A stretch of DNA of 64,000 bases, taken from the NCBI GenBank assembly GCA_024640305.1, contig JAHEFG010000044.1, positions 62,001-126,000 on the forward strand, read 5' to 3'. Below are positions 47,128-56,692 of this stretch, piece by piece; positions within the stretch are counted from its first letter, which is position 1; every line of letters begins with the position of its first letter. A program made the translations under genes and the position numbers. This DNA is from Gammaproteobacteria bacterium. Its GTDB lineage: Bacteria > Pseudomonadota > Gammaproteobacteria > Steroidobacterales > Woeseiaceae. Below the pieces are notes generated by a model. It had not been told where the DNA came from, searched no databases, and was given only the letters and a program-made list of their open reading frames with translations.

Positions 47128-47907
47128 ATGGCAGAAATAAAGAAATTACTTGAAGTTATGGCGCAACTCCGCGATGGGCAAAACGGGTGCCCGTGGGATC
47201 AGCAGCAGACTTTTGCAACGATAGCCCCCTACACGATTGAAGAAGCGTATGAGGTCGCCGATGCGATCGCCCGAGCAGACTTTGAAGACCTGAAGGGCGA
47301 ACTCGGCGACTTGTTGTTTCAGGTTGTATTTCACTCGCAAATGGCCACGGAAGGTGACTATTTCGATTTTGGTGACGTCGTAGCTGGCATCACCGACAAG
47401 ATGATTCGTCGCCATCCACACGTATTTGGTACTGCTGAGCAACGCGCTGCCGGGCCGCAAGAGGGCAGTTGGGAGGCGATTAAGGCTCAGGAGCGCTCGG
47501 AACAGGCGGACGATAGCGCGCTGGCCGGGGTTGCTACAGCACTGCCGGCTCTGAAAAGGGCGCAGAAACTGGGCAAAAGAGCCAGCAGCGTTGATTTCGA
47601 CTGGCCGGATAGACAGGGTGTGCGCGCGAAAATAAGGGAAGAACTTGACGAACTCGAGCAGGCGGTCGGAACAAGAAATGAAAAGGATATCGAAGAGGAA
47701 TTCGGGGATCTGCTATTTGCCGTCGTTAACCTGGCGCGGCATCTGGATGTTGATCCGGAGCAGGCGCTAAGCGTTGCAAACCATAAGTTCGAGCGCCGCT
47801 TTAGAGACATGGAGCGGGAGCTTGTAGCCTCCGGAGAAGGGGTGAAGGGTCAATCGCTCGAATCACTGGACAAGGCGTGGCGCGCGGCCAAACATCGCGT
47901 CGGTTGA
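47128..47907 (+). CDS. mazG: Nucleoside triphosphate pyrophosphohydrolase MazG
   Basis: 259 residues with the tandem-domain layout of E. coli MazG, which hydrolyses all NTPs and lowers (p)ppGpp. The first domain has CPWDQQQTFATI, EEAYEVADAI and KGELGDLLFQVVFHSQ. The second repeats the helical EEFGDLLFAVVNLAR. It follows the Nudix CoA hydrolase gene after 3 bases. Given relA in the same window, a link to alarmone turnover is possible but not shown. Confidence 0.95.
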   Translation: MAEIKKLLEVMAQLRDGQNGCPWDQQQTFATIAPYTIEEAYEVADAIARADFEDLKGELGDLLFQVVFHSQMATEGDYFDFGDVVAGITDKMIRRHPHVFGTAEQRAAGPQEGSWEAIKAQERSEQADDSALAGVATALPALKRAQKLGKRASSVDFDWPDRQGVRAKIREELDELEQAVGTRNEKDIEEEFGDLLFAVVNLARHLDVDPEQALSVANHKFERRFRDMERELVASGEGVKGQSLESLDKAWRAAKHRVG

Positions 47908-47995
47908 CTCATTCAGGCGCTGTTCATTGCACCCCCTCTATTCTTGATCCCAGGCTGGCAAAAGGCCGGTCGAAGAACTGAAGAGGACGAGGACG

Positions 47996-48559
47996 ATGAA
48001 TACAAGATATGCGATAGCGGGATTGGTGGCAGCTGCTGCGCTGCTGGGCGTTTCTGGTGGCGCCTATGCGAATGGACACGGACAGCATTCCGGGGCGATA
48101 TACGACTACGCCAAAGTTCTCAGTTCACAACCGGTCGTTCACTACGTGACCGTCAGGCGACCGGTCCAGGAGTGCTGGCAGGATACTGAATATTACACCG
48201 AGTACAGAAGGGCTCCCGGTGAGGGTGGCGCTACACTTTTCGGTGCCATCGTCGGTGGCGTCATTGGGCATCAGTTTGGTGGTGGAAGTGGCAAGCACGC
48301 TGCGACCGCGGCAGGAACGATCATAGGCGCTTCTATTGGTAACGGTGCGGCTCGTCGCAAGGCTGGCTCAAATCATGGCTATACGCAGGTATCTCGGCCG
48401 GTACGGCGTTGTGAGACGCGCTATCGCGACCATCGTGAAGAACGTATCGATGGCTACGATGTCATTTACCGCTATCGCGGGCAAAATTATTCGACGCGCA
48501 TGCCTTATGACCCGGGTCGGAAGATGAAGATCCGCGTTGATATTCGGCCTGCCAGGTAG
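47996..48559 (+). CDS. Secreted glycine-zipper (2TM) protein
   Basis: 187 residues: signal peptide about 1-25 (ends AYA), a Tyr/Val-rich segment with one cysteine (VQECWQDTEYYT), a glycine-zipper of two short hydrophobic hairpins (GATLFGAIVGGVIG, AGTIIGASIGNG), and a C-terminal basic domain (RRCETRYRDHREERI, YRGQNYSTRMPYDPG). Such proteins are usually outer-membrane or periplasmic and often respond to envelope stress. It precedes a PepSY-like gene and a two-component pair on the same strand. Confidence 0.82.
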   Translation: MNTRYAIAGLVAAAALLGVSGGAYANGHGQHSGAIYDYAKVLSSQPVVHYVTVRRPVQECWQDTEYYTEYRRAPGEGGATLFGAIVGGVIGHQFGGGSGKHAATAAGTIIGASIGNGAARRKAGSNHGYTQVSRPVRRCETRYRDHREERIDGYDVIYRYRGQNYSTRMPYDPGRKMKIRVDIRPAR

Positions 48560-48649
48560 GGTTTCTGAACGAAGTTAGCTGTGATCTCGTTCGTTGCAAT
48601 CACCTCGATGACGTACGACACTTGTTTAAACTTCCGAGAGTTGGTTGCA

Positions 48650-48994
48650 ATGATCGAATATAGGAAATTACACGTGCGAATACTGCCAATACTGTTGTTA
48701 AGTTGCTCGCTGGCGTCGATGCCGGCGGCGAGCCGAGCCAGTGAGTTAGAGCAGTCTATGTACGGGTCGGGTGCGAAGTTGGACAGCTACGCCGACACAG
48801 GGCTGCAAGTTGCGCAAAATGGTGGTGGCAAGAGCTTGTCCGAAGCGGTCGAGCAGGTTCGCAGACAGACCAACGGTCGCATCCTTAGCGCGGAAACGAA
48901 GGTTAAGGGAAACCGTGAAGTTCACCACATCAAGGTTTTAACCAAAGACGGCAAGGTAAAGACGGTGAAAGTGCAAGGCCATAAACGTGGTTAA
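48650..48994 (+). CDS. Small secreted PepSY-like protein
   Basis: 114 residues from ATG 48650; the frame is open upstream to 48581 but the signal peptide (MIEYRKLHVRILPILLL...) begins here. The mature part ends in a PepSY-like unit: SLSEAVEQVRRQTNGRILSAE, quoted in part, with HHIKVLTKDGKVKTVKV. Small PepSY proteins are often encoded just before PhoPQ-type two-component systems and may modulate the sensor. The response regulator starts 15 bases downstream. Confidence 0.75.
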   Translation: MIEYRKLHVRILPILLLSCSLASMPAASRASELEQSMYGSGAKLDSYADTGLQVAQNGGGKSLSEAVEQVRRQTNGRILSAETKVKGNREVHHIKVLTKDGKVKTVKVQGHKRG

Positions 48995-49009
48995 GCAGAG
49001 GAAGCAGCC

Positions 49010-49696
49010 ATGCGATTGCTCGTAATCGAAGACGATGCGACGCTTCGCGAGTCACTCGTAGAGAGGCTTGCCGGAGCCGGGTTCGCTGTCGAACAGGCAG
49101 CAGATGGCAAGGAGGGCCTGTACTTCGCGCTTGAATACCCGATCGATCTTGCGATAGTGGATCTCGGCCTGCCGGGAATGTCGGGACTCGACATCATTCG
49201 CGAGGCTCGCCAGAAGGGTAAGGATTTCCCGATTCTTATACTGACGGCTCGTGATCGTTGGGAAGATAAGGTCGACGGTCTCGATGCCGGCGCAGACGAC
49301 TACGTGGTCAAACCGTTCCAGCCGGAGGAGGTCATTGCGCGGGTTAATGCGCTGTTGCGTCGCAGCGGTGGCTGGTCATCGTCGGTGATGACTGCCGGTC
49401 CGGTTACGCTCGACATGTCTCGCCAGGATCTATCGGTAAATGATGCGTCAATCGAGCTGACGAGCTTCGAGTACAAAATCATCGAATACCTGATGATCCG
49501 AGCGGGGCAAGTCATATCGAAAACGGAGCTCACCGAGCGACTTTACGACCAGGATTTTGAGCGCGACAGCAATGTTATAGAAGTCTTCATTGGGCGCTTG
49601 CGCAAAAAGATGGACCCTGAAAATACGATCAACCCAATCGAAACATTGCGCGGGCGTGGTTATCGCTTTGCGTTGGATCGTGGTCAGGACGACTAG
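49010..49696 (+). CDS. OmpR/PhoP-family response regulator
   Basis: 228 residues. The receiver domain (1-118) has acidic DD near residue 9, phospho-acceptor Asp in AIVDLGLPGM (about 51) and the conserved Lys in VVKPFQPEE. A winged-helix DNA-binding domain (about 130-226) follows, ending GRGYRFAL. It is closest in pattern to PhoP/QseB regulators. Paired with the sensor kinase 8 bases downstream and preceded by the PepSY-like gene. Confidence 0.95.
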   Translation: MRLLVIEDDATLRESLVERLAGAGFAVEQAADGKEGLYFALEYPIDLAIVDLGLPGMSGLDIIREARQKGKDFPILILTARDRWEDKVDGLDAGADDYVVKPFQPEEVIARVNALLRRSGGWSSSVMTAGPVTLDMSRQDLSVNDASIELTSFEYKIIEYLMIRAGQVISKTELTERLYDQDFERDSNVIEVFIGRLRKKMDPENTINPIETLRGRGYRFALDRGQDD

Positions 49697-49704
49697 AAAA
49701 CTTT

Positions 49705-51072
49705 ATGTCCTCCCTTAATGCACGGCTTCTGATTTCAGTCAGCGTGCTGCTGCTGTTCTTTTTTGGCGTTACGATCTTCGTGCTTGATACCGCTTTTCGC
49801 AGCGCTGGAGAGCAATCCCGCGAAGATGTGCTGGATGGCCACCTTATGGCATTGCTTGCGGCCGCTGAACCGACCGACAACGGCGACTTATCGATGCCGG
49901 CCGACCTGCACGATCCCCGCCTGAGCAGCATTGGCTCAGGTTTATATGCCGAAATCCGAAGCAGTGACGGAAATGTTCAGTGGCGTTCAAAATCTGGGCT
50001 TGGTCACGAATTACCTTTTGGAGAGATATCCCAAGACGGCTCACGCCTGTTTCAAAAAAATTCGCTGAGTGACGGAACACCGCTACTAACCCTGAGCCTT
50101 TCGGTGCAATGGGAGTTTCCGGATGAGGAGCTAAAACCTTTCATATTCCGTGTTGCCGAAAGCCTCGATTCGTTCAACGCACAGGTTGCGAGGTTCCGGC
50201 AGCAGTTGTTCGGCTGGTTTGCTGCGGTCGCGCTCGTAATGCTGTTGGCAATTTCCACGTTATTGCGACGCATGCTGCGCCCCCTGAGACAAATTGAGAC
50301 AGAGATAGCGGCGATAGAAGAGGGCAGACGTCAAACCCTTTCTGGCCAGTACCCTACCGAGTTGCGCGGTGTCGCTCGCAATATGAATCTGCTAATTGAC
50401 TCGGAGCGTGCGCGTTCCGATCGCTACAAGGCGACGCTCGACAACCTTGCACATAGCCTCAAAACGCCACTCGCCGCTATGCGTGCGTTGCTAAATCAGG
50501 GGTTGCCAGAGAAATTTTCTGGCCGCTTTGATGAACAGATCGAACGCATGGATGAAATCGTTCGCTATCAACTTCGCAAGCCGGCAACGCTGGCGACAGA
50601 CAATCTTGTCCTGACGCAGGTATCAGTAGCGAAAGAGGTGGACAGGCTGGTCGACGGCATGCGCAAGGTCTACCACGACAAAGACCCCGACATTGAAGCC
50701 GCAATTGAGGACGGAGTGCAGTTTCGAGGTGACAAAGGTGATTTCCTGGAGCTCGCCGGGAACCTGTTAGACAACGCCTGCAAGTGGTGCGACTCGAGGG
50801 TGCGGATCGAGGTACGCTATAAACAGAGCGAGAGCGGCGTAAAAAGTGGCCTCGTCCTGTCAGTTGCCGATGATGGTCCGGGGATTCCGGCCGATGCGGC
50901 GGAGGCACTTCTGCAGCGGGGAACCAGGCTGGATGAATCGACGCCAGGACACGGTATTGGTCTCGCAATAGTCAAGGATATTGCCCACTCGTATGGTGGG
51001 CAGCTATCCATTCAAAGCTCTGAGCTCGGCGGCGCCGAAATCACAGTTACAATCGCCCCGGCTATGACTTAG
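49705..51072 (+). CDS. Sensor histidine kinase (PhoQ-like)
   Basis: 455 residues: N-terminal helix (about 7-28), a periplasmic sensor region of about 130 residues, a second helix (about 170-190), HAMP linker, dimerisation domain with phospho-acceptor His in [12 protein letters not shown], and an ATPase domain with N-box [19 protein letters not shown] and [12 protein letters not shown]. PhoQ-type sensors respond to divalent cations or antimicrobial peptides; the signal here is unknown. The 3' end overlaps the convergent slipin gene by 11 bases. Confidence 0.93.
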   Translation: MSSLNARLLISVSVLLLFFFGVTIFVLDTAFRSAGEQSREDVLDGHLMALLAAAEPTDNGDLSMPADLHDPRLSSIGSGLYAEIRSSDGNVQWRSKSGLGHELPFGEISQDGSRLFQKNSLSDGTPLLTLSLSVQWEFPDEELKPFIFRVAESLDSFNAQVARFRQQLFGWFAAVALVMLLAISTLLRRMLRPLRQIETEIAAIEEGRRQTLSGQYPTELRGVARNMNLLIDSERARSDRYKATLDNLAHSLKTPLAAMRALLNQGLPEKFSGRFDEQIERMDEIVRYQLRKPATLATDNLVLTQVSVAKEVDRLVDGMRKVYHDKDPDIEAAIEDGVQFRGDKGDFLELAGNLLDNACKWCDSRVRIEVRYKQSESGVKSGLVLSVADDGPGIPADAAEALLQRGTRLDESTPGHGIGLAIVKDIAHSYGGQLSIQSSELGGAEITVTIAPAMT

Positions 51073-51823
51073 ACGCGTTCGCCATCTTCAGTATTGGCCC
51101 GACGAGTTCGAGGGGCAGTGGAAATACAATGGTGTTCGTCCTCTCGTTCGCAATTTCCTTCAGGGTCTGCAGGTAACGAAGCTGCAATGCCTGTTCTTCG
51201 CTGGCCAGCATCTTGGCGGCGTCGGCGAGCATTTGGGCCGCCTGTTTTTCAGCCTCGGCGTTGATGACCTTGGCGCGCCTTGCGCGTTCTGCTTCAGCCT
51301 GTTGGGCAATTGCGCGAATCATGCTTTCATCGAGATCGACGTGCTTAATTTCGACGTTTGCAACCTTGATGCCCCAGTTGTCAGTCCGCTTGTCGAGCAG
51401 GTTCTGGATATCTTCGTTGAGCTTGTCGCGTTCGGCGAGCATGTCATCGAGTTCGTGCTGGCCAAGCACAGAGCGCAATGTCGTTTGTGACAATTGGCTG
51501 GTCGCTTCAAAAACATTTGCAACTCGAATGACGGCTTTTTCCGGATCTACTATGCGGAAGTAAATAACAGCATTTACTTTTACCGAGACGTTGTCACGTG
51601 ATATGACGTCCTGTGTCGGCACGTCCAGAACGATGACCCGCAAGTCGACCTTTGTCATCTTTTGGATGCCGGGAATCAGGATAATCAACCCGGGGCCTTT
51701 GACCTTTTGAAACCGACCGAGGAAAAAAATAACTCCGCGTTCGTATTCCTTGAGGATCTTGACGGTGTTGTAAAGAATGACTATCAGTAAGGCGGCAATT
51801 ATTCCAGCGTATGGGATGATCAT
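51062..51823 (-). CDS. Slipin-type SPFH/stomatin protein
   Basis: 253 residues: one N-terminal membrane hairpin (about 4-22) followed by a stomatin-like SPFH domain ([54 protein letters not shown]) and a short coiled coil with [16 protein letters not shown]. Slipins partner the long NfeD proteases, and the cognate gene lies 27 bases upstream on the same strand. In archaeal relatives the NfeD protease cleaves the stomatin partner. Confidence 0.94.
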   Translation of the reverse strand: MIIPYAGIIAALLIVILYNTVKILKEYERGVIFFLGRFQKVKGPGLIILIPGIQKMTKVDLRVIVLDVPTQDVISRDNVSVKVNAVIYFRIVDPEKAVIRVANVFEATSQLSQTTLRSVLGQHELDDMLAERDKLNEDIQNLLDKRTDNWGIKVANVEIKHVDLDESMIRAIAQQAEAERARRAKVINAEAEKQAAQMLADAAKMLASEEQALQLRYLQTLKEIANERTNTIVFPLPLELVGPILKMANASKS

Positions 51824-51850
51824 GGCGTTACCTCTCAGATAAATGCCAGG

Positions 51851-53236
51851 CTATGTTTGATTCGTCGTGTCGCCGGTCTCAGTTTCCGACGCAGGTTCGA
51901 TTTCAAGGGTCAGGCCATCCATTGAGAGGACGATGACGTCTTGATCTTTTTCAACTGCTACGTTGCTGTGTGCAGCCCAGGATTCCCCTTCGAGCCAGAC
52001 CTTGCCTTCACCATAAAATGCATGCATCGCCTTGCCTATGCCGCCTACGATCGAGTCGCTACCTGATACTGCGCCGCGACGCCGCAGCCGCAGGATGAAA
52101 CTGACAAGCCAGACGATGAACACTGCTGCGAGTACGGCGAGCCCGATGACGAAGGTCAGCGAAATACCAAAGCCTGGAATTCCGCTATCGAACATCATGA
52201 TGGCACCGAATACGAATGCCGCGATGCCACCAACGCCAAGCGCACCGAAACTCGGGGCGAACGCCTCCGCCGTCATCAACGCCAGCCCCACGATAATGAG
52301 TGCCAGTCCGGCATAGTTAACCGGCAACACCTGTAAAGCGTAGGCGGCCAGCAAGAGGCAAATGACGCCTACAACCCCGGGAACGATCGCGCCGGGATTC
52401 CAGCCTTCGTACATGAGTCCATACAGCCCGATAAGGCCGAGCAACAGTACGATCTCCGGGTTGGCGATTGCTGATAATATTTTGATCCGCCAATTCGGTT
52501 CATAGACGTCGACGACGACCTCGCTGGTGTCAAGCACCACCGTTTCCGAGTCTATTTTGACCGCGTAACCGTTGATCTGCTTAAGCAGATCGGTGCGGTT
52601 CTCGGCGACAAACTCAATAACGTTCTGTTCCAGGGCGTCCGTTGCGGTCAAGGTTGCCGCATTGACAACGGCATCTTCTGCCCAATCTGCATTGCGCCCG
52701 TAGCGGTCTGCGAGGCCACGAATATAGGCGATTGCATCATTAAGAACCTTGCGCTCCATCGCCGTACCAGGTTGCGTTTCGTCAGCCGGCTCTTCGTTTG
52801 CGTCTGGCGTATCGTCGTCGCCGTCATCAGGTCCATTGGGCGTCGCATCATCGCCGGTCAGGGAAACCGGGGTAGCAGCGCCGAGGTGAGTGGTTGGCGT
52901 CATAGCAGCGATGTGACTTGCGAGCAGGATGTAGGTGCCGGCACTATCTGCACGGGCGCCGGCGGGCGTGACGTACGCGGCTACAGGAACGCCTGACCCC
53001 AGAATTTTCTGGACGATGTCGCGCATCGGCTCCATGAGACCGCCGGGCGTGTCCATGTTGATAATAACGAGCTCGGCACCGGTTTCTTCGGCATGCTCGA
53101 TACCACTGATGATGTAGTCGGCTGTGGCCACGCCGATGCCACCCTTGAGTTCGAGTTCAACGACAGTGCCTTCCGCATGAGCGGCATGCGAAAGCAAAGC
53201 AATCAAAAAGCCTGCGACAATGGCACAATATCTCAT
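51851..53236 (-). CDS. Long NfeD protein with ClpP-like serine protease domain
   Basis: 461 residues from ATG 53236 (MRYCAIVAGFL); the frame runs on to 53305 without a better start. The signal peptide ends AHA. The ClpP-class domain has NMDTPGGLMEPM and the catalytic serine in GARADSAGTYILLASH. A very acidic insert (GDDATPNGPDDGDDD) precedes ERKVLNDAIAYIRG, which should carry the general-base lysine. Four or five membrane helices (about 235-375) and a C-terminal OB-fold NfeD domain follow. It forms an operon with slipin. Confidence 0.93.
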   Translation of the reverse strand: MRYCAIVAGFLIALLSHAAHAEGTVVELELKGGIGVATADYIISGIEHAEETGAELVIINMDTPGGLMEPMRDIVQKILGSGVPVAAYVTPAGARADSAGTYILLASHIAAMTPTTHLGAATPVSLTGDDATPNGPDDGDDDTPDANEEPADETQPGTAMERKVLNDAIAYIRGLADRYGRNADWAEDAVVNAATLTATDALEQNVIEFVAENRTDLLKQINGYAVKIDSETVVLDTSEVVVDVYEPNWRIKILSAIANPEIVLLLGLIGLYGLMYEGWNPGAIVPGVVGVICLLLAAYALQVLPVNYAGLALIIVGLALMTAEAFAPSFGALGVGGIAAFVFGAIMMFDSGIPGFGISLTFVIGLAVLAAVFIVWLVSFILRLRRRGAVSGSDSIVGGIGKAMHAFYGEGKVWLEGESWAAHSNVAVEKDQDVIVLSMDGLTLEIEPASETETGDTTNQT

Positions 53237-53264
53237 TGCACGATAATAGCAGGGCGCGCAAGGC

Positions 53265-53765
53265 ATGTTTATACGGTTTATTACTACTGGTGGCACCATC
53301 GACAAGGTCTATTTCGACGCCTTGAGCCAATTCGAGATCGGTGACTCAACGATCAAGCACATCCTTGACGAAGGACTTGCTGATTTTGGCTACGAAATCG
53401 TGCCGCTGTTGCAAAAAGACAGCCTCGACATAACCGATGAAGATCGGACTTTGCTGCATGATTTTATTGCCAATGACGACGCGGAGCTCTACGTCATCAC
53501 GCACGGTACCGACACGATGCCGGCAACTGCAGAGGCGCTTGAAGACCTGCAAGGCAAGACCATCGTGCTAACCGGCGCGCTTACCCCGGCTCGATTCAAG
53601 ACAAGCGATGCGACGTTCAATGTCGGCATGGCGGTGGCAACGGCGCAGGTGGCGTCACCGGGGGTTTACATTGCGATGAGCGGGCAGGTGTTCAGCGCAG
53701 GAACCGTCCGCAAGAATCGAGCTGAGAACAAGTTTGAAACTGTCTGCTCCCGTGATCCGGACTAG
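53265..53765 (+). CDS. Stand-alone asparaginase N-terminal-domain protein
   Basis: 166 residues, about half the length of a type I or II L-asparaginase. The two catalytic threonine motifs are present: TTGGTIDKV near residue 8 and HGTDTM near residue 82. The C-terminal domain is absent. Reading through the stop shows no remnant; the next bases are the repeat at 53765. Short forms like this are known as intact families in Proteobacteria, so it is called a gene and not a pseudogene. Substrate is uncertain. Confidence 0.82.
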   Translation: MFIRFITTGGTIDKVYFDALSQFEIGDSTIKHILDEGLADFGYEIVPLLQKDSLDITDEDRTLLHDFIANDDAELYVITHGTDTMPATAEALEDLQGKTIVLTGALTPARFKTSDATFNVGMAVATAQVASPGVYIAMSGQVFSAGTVRKNRAENKFETVCSRDPD

Positions 53766-53786
53766 CACACGGCCGTCTAGCCCGGC
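53765..53786. repeat. Single copy of the 15863/16096 repeat end
   Basis: These 22 bases match the reverse complement of the right end of the 15863-16096 element (16074-16095) with one mismatch, around the core CACACGGCCGTCTAGCC. No second arm is seen within the 57-base gap. It begins at the last base of the asparaginase-domain gene and lies between two convergent genes. Confidence 0.6.
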
Positions 53787-53821
53787 CTTACTGACACGGT
53801 CGCACGCAATATATGCCGAGG

Positions 53822-55342
53822 CTACAAATCGAAATTAATGCCCTGAGCCAACGGCAGATCGGAGCCCCAGTTAATCGTATTCGTTTGCCTGCGCATGTAC
53901 GTCTTCCAGGAGTCGGATCCTGCCTCACGGCCACCACCGGTTTCCTTTTCGCCGCCAAATGCGCCACCAATCTCGGCGCCCGACGTGCCGATATTGACGT
54001 TGGCGATACCGCAGTCTGAACCTGCGTTCGACAGGAAATACTCGGCATTTTGCAGATTATCGGTGAAGATCGACGACGATAGCCCCTGCACGACACCATT
54101 CTGCATTGCTATTGCCTCATCCAGCGTATCGTATTGAATCAAGTACAAAATTGGGCCAAAAGTCTCTTCCTGCACGATATCCCAGTCGTTCTGGGCTACG
54201 GCGATAGCAGGTGAAATGAAGTGCCCGGGACCATCAATGCGTTCTCCACCACAGAGGATTTCGCCGCCTGAGTTACGCACGGCCTCGCAGGCCGCCTCGA
54301 CCTGCTTGACGGCAGACTCGTTGATCAGCGGACCCATTAGCGTGTTTTCGTCAAGAGGATCCCCGATGCGCACTTGTCCATATGCCTTGAGCAGGGCGCT
54401 CTTTAATTCTTCGTAGCGCGACTTGTGAACGATGACACGACGTGTCGACGTGCAGCGCTGACCAGCAGTGCCGACCGCACCAAAAACAATTGAGGGCACC
54501 GCGATATCGAGATTCGCGTGCTCGTCCACAATGATTGCGTTGTTACCCCCGAGTTCAAGCAACAATTTCCCCATGCGTGCGGTGACCTGTCCGCCGATTT
54601 TCTTGCCGACGCCGCAGGATCCCGTGAACGAAATGAGATTAACGCGCTTATCTTCGACGAATTTTTTCGACAGCTTGTGACTGGTGTCGTCGTTAAACAG
54701 GAAGAACAGCGGTGGCAAGTCCAGGTCGGCCAGCGCTTCATTGACAATTTTCTGTACCGCGACGCCACACAACGCAACATTCGATGACGGCTTCCAGATA
54801 TTCACGTTGCCACATATAGCCGCAATGCAAGAATTCCATGCCCAGACAGCGACCGGAAAATTGAACGCGGTGATCGTGCCGATGATTCCCAGCGGGTGCC
54901 ATTGCTCGTACATGCGATGCTGTGGTCGCTCAGAATGCATCGTATTGCCGTACAGCATGCGCGACTGGCCTACCGCGAAGTCGGCAATGTCGATCATCTC
55001 CTGCACCTCGCCATCGCCTTCGGCTTTGATCTTGCCGTTTTCGAGTGCGACGAGGCTGCCGAGGGCATCCTTGTTGTCTCGCAGGGCGTTACCGATCAGG
55101 CGTACGGCGTTGCCACGAACGGGTGCCGGTATCGCACGCCAAATCAGAAATGACTCCTCCGCCTTGCGCATCATGGTTTCGTATTCGGTAGCGACGGAAG
55201 AGCGGACGCTGGCGATGAGTTCGCCGGTTGCCGGGTTTATTGACTCAATCAGCTCAGCGGAAGTGTCTTCGCTGCTTTCACTGCCGTACCAGGTACCTGG
55301 GTTGACGGCCTCAAGGCCCAAACTGTCCAGTATCTTATTCAT
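53822..55342 (-). CDS. Aldehyde dehydrogenase of the ALDH7 type (aminoadipate semialdehyde dehydrogenase)
   Basis: 506 residues. The active-site cysteine is in [13 protein letters not shown] and the catalytic glutamate in [12 protein letters not shown], the arrangement of ALDH7/AmaB/Pcd enzymes that oxidise alpha-aminoadipate semialdehyde (or piperideine-6-carboxylate). NAD-binding [13 protein letters not shown] also fits. It follows a saccharopine dehydrogenase-like gene by 4 bases, which supports lysine degradation. It converges with the asparaginase-domain gene. Confidence 0.9.
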   Translation of the reverse strand: MNKILDSLGLEAVNPGTWYGSESSEDTSAELIESINPATGELIASVRSSVATEYETMMRKAEESFLIWRAIPAPVRGNAVRLIGNALRDNKDALGSLVALENGKIKAEGDGEVQEMIDIADFAVGQSRMLYGNTMHSERPQHRMYEQWHPLGIIGTITAFNFPVAVWAWNSCIAAICGNVNIWKPSSNVALCGVAVQKIVNEALADLDLPPLFFLFNDDTSHKLSKKFVEDKRVNLISFTGSCGVGKKIGGQVTARMGKLLLELGGNNAIIVDEHANLDIAVPSIVFGAVGTAGQRCTSTRRVIVHKSRYEELKSALLKAYGQVRIGDPLDENTLMGPLINESAVKQVEAACEAVRNSGGEILCGGERIDGPGHFISPAIAVAQNDWDIVQEETFGPILYLIQYDTLDEAIAMQNGVVQGLSSSIFTDNLQNAEYFLSNAGSDCGIANVNIGTSGAEIGGAFGGEKETGGGREAGSDSWKTYMRRQTNTINWGSDLPLAQGINFDL

Positions 55343-55346
55343 CGTT

Positions 55347-56510
55347 TCACTCTCCTGTTACGCGCTGATGACCTGTTTCGCCGCGAGCAATCAGCTCCGC
55401 CGATTCGATGTTGGTTCCGCCGTGGGCATAGGCCCGTCCAAAGCGATTCTCGAGAATATCTGCAAGCCGGAATTGCTCCTGGGCGACGAATCCTTCGTAG
55501 TCGCCCGCATTCGACAAGACGAGGTCCAGAACGCTGCATATTCCCGCAGCGGTTGTGACTTGTATAGCCGACCATAGACGACCCGCGACAACCTGCGGAT
55601 ACACTTTGTTAACGTAGTTTTCTTCACGGAATTCACCGTCCTGTTCACCGGTGACCGCTACGTAGATAACGACGACGTCCTGTAAGGTCTGCGGAACCGC
55701 GTTCTCGAGAATGCGTTTCAAGGTCCCACGATCGTGATTCAATTTCAGTCCATCCATTAACAGCCGCATCTGCTCGCAATGGCCTGGATAACGGATTGTC
55801 TTGTAGTTCATTGTATTGACACGGTCACCGTAGGTTTCACCAAGTGAACCCAGGCCGCCGGAGGTGTTGAACGCTTCGTATCGCGTACCATCAATTTCGA
55901 TTTTCTCGAGGCCCTCCAGAGGAAGAACTTCAACTTCCTTGCCATCGACGATGCTATGGCACATGTTGCCATACTCATTGATGACACCATCGGTAGACCA
56001 TGTCAGGGAGTACTTGAGCACGTTGTTCGGGTGCTGGGGCAGAGCTCCAACTCGTAACTTGACCGAAGCCAGTGTATCGAAATGCTGGATCAACTCGTTT
56101 GCGGCGATACTGATAAAGCCCGGCGCGAGACCGCATTGCGGTGCGAATACTTTTTTGGATCCTTCAGCCAGCTTTCGCACGGCCTCTGTTACTGCAACAT
56201 CTTCAGTCAGGTCGAAGTAGTGAAGGTCTTCTTCTCGTGCAACTTCCGCCACGGTGACATTGCAGTAATACGGCAAACTGGAGACTACGGCGAGAGGCCG
56301 ATGTTCGCGAACATGCTTGCTCACGGCGGCTTTGTCGGTGGCATCGATATCGAAAGCACTGATGTTCTTGTTGCCGTGAGCCTTCGCCACCTTAGCTGCA
56401 GCGCCCGGTTGAGAGTCACCAAGTTGGACATGATAGTCACCAGATTCTGCGAGTAACCCAGAAATGAGTGCGCCGATCTTGCCAGCGCCGAGTACGAGAA
56501 TGTCCTTCAT
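55347..56510 (-). CDS. Saccharopine dehydrogenase family protein
   Basis: 387 residues from ATG 56510, with GGAGGGG just upstream; the open frame to 56705 covers the leader and is not protein. N-terminal Rossmann site [16 protein letters not shown], then [16 protein letters not shown] and [14 protein letters not shown], as in saccharopine reductase/dehydrogenase (Lys9-like) enzymes. With the downstream ALDH7 gene it would give lysine to aminoadipate. No separate lysine-ketoglutarate reductase gene is adjacent, so the exact reaction is not certain. A terminator-like hairpin lies in its leader. Confidence 0.87.
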   Translation of the reverse strand: MKDILVLGAGKIGALISGLLAESGDYHVQLGDSQPGAAAKVAKAHGNKNISAFDIDATDKAAVSKHVREHRPLAVVSSLPYYCNVTVAEVAREEDLHYFDLTEDVAVTEAVRKLAEGSKKVFAPQCGLAPGFISIAANELIQHFDTLASVKLRVGALPQHPNNVLKYSLTWSTDGVINEYGNMCHSIVDGKEVEVLPLEGLEKIEIDGTRYEAFNTSGGLGSLGETYGDRVNTMNYKTIRYPGHCEQMRLLMDGLKLNHDRGTLKRILENAVPQTLQDVVVIYVAVTGEQDGEFREENYVNKVYPQVVAGRLWSAIQVTTAAGICSVLDLVLSNAGDYEGFVAQEQFRLADILENRFGRAYAHGGTNIESAELIARGETGHQRVTGE

Positions 56511-56524
56511 GAGACCCCTCCAGC

Positions 56525-56552
56525 AAAAGAAAAACCGCCAGCTAAATGGCGG
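56525..56552 (-). terminator. Intrinsic terminator in the leader of the lysine catabolic operon
   Basis: On the minus strand CCGCCA (56552-56547) and TGGCGG (56540-56535) form a 6-bp GC-rich stem with loop TTTAGC, followed at once by TTTTTCTTTT. It points leftward and ends about 14 bases before the start codon at 56510, so transcription from upstream could end before the operon. It may be an attenuator, or the end of a small RNA transcribed from about 56690. Confidence 0.68.
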
Positions 56553-56692
56553 ATATGTGGCGCGCATTGTGCCTCTCTCCAGCGCCGCTTTCCACACCGC
56601 GTTAAGCCACTGATTACATGAGAAACTTTTGCAGTAGTGTGAGCCCCCGTGGCATAGTTCGCCACCCAAATCGGCCCTGAGCGGACTACAAC
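56553..56692 (-). promoter_or_regulatory. Leader and divergent promoter region, lysine operon / aroG
   Basis: About 140 bases that could be transcribed leftward into the terminator at 56552. It can form a GTGGC/GCCAC stem (56649-56665) and a GGCGC/GCGCC stem near 56557-56585. No lysine-riboswitch signature was recognised. The rightward DAHP synthase gene starts at 56693, so its promoter must also lie here. Confidence 0.35.

Noticed and set aside
51062-51072. 11-base overlap of kinase and slipin genes as a sign of frameshift
   Set aside because: Both proteins end normally for their families; a short tail-to-tail overlap is ordinary.
53265-53765. Asparaginase pseudogene
   Set aside because: The frame is intact, has a normal stop and keeps both threonine motifs. 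No remnant of a C-terminal domain follows.
56553-56692. Possible lysine riboswitch in the leader of the lysine catabolic operon
   Set aside because: I could not find the conserved lysine-riboswitch core strings. Only generic stems and a terminator are visible, so no riboswitch is called.
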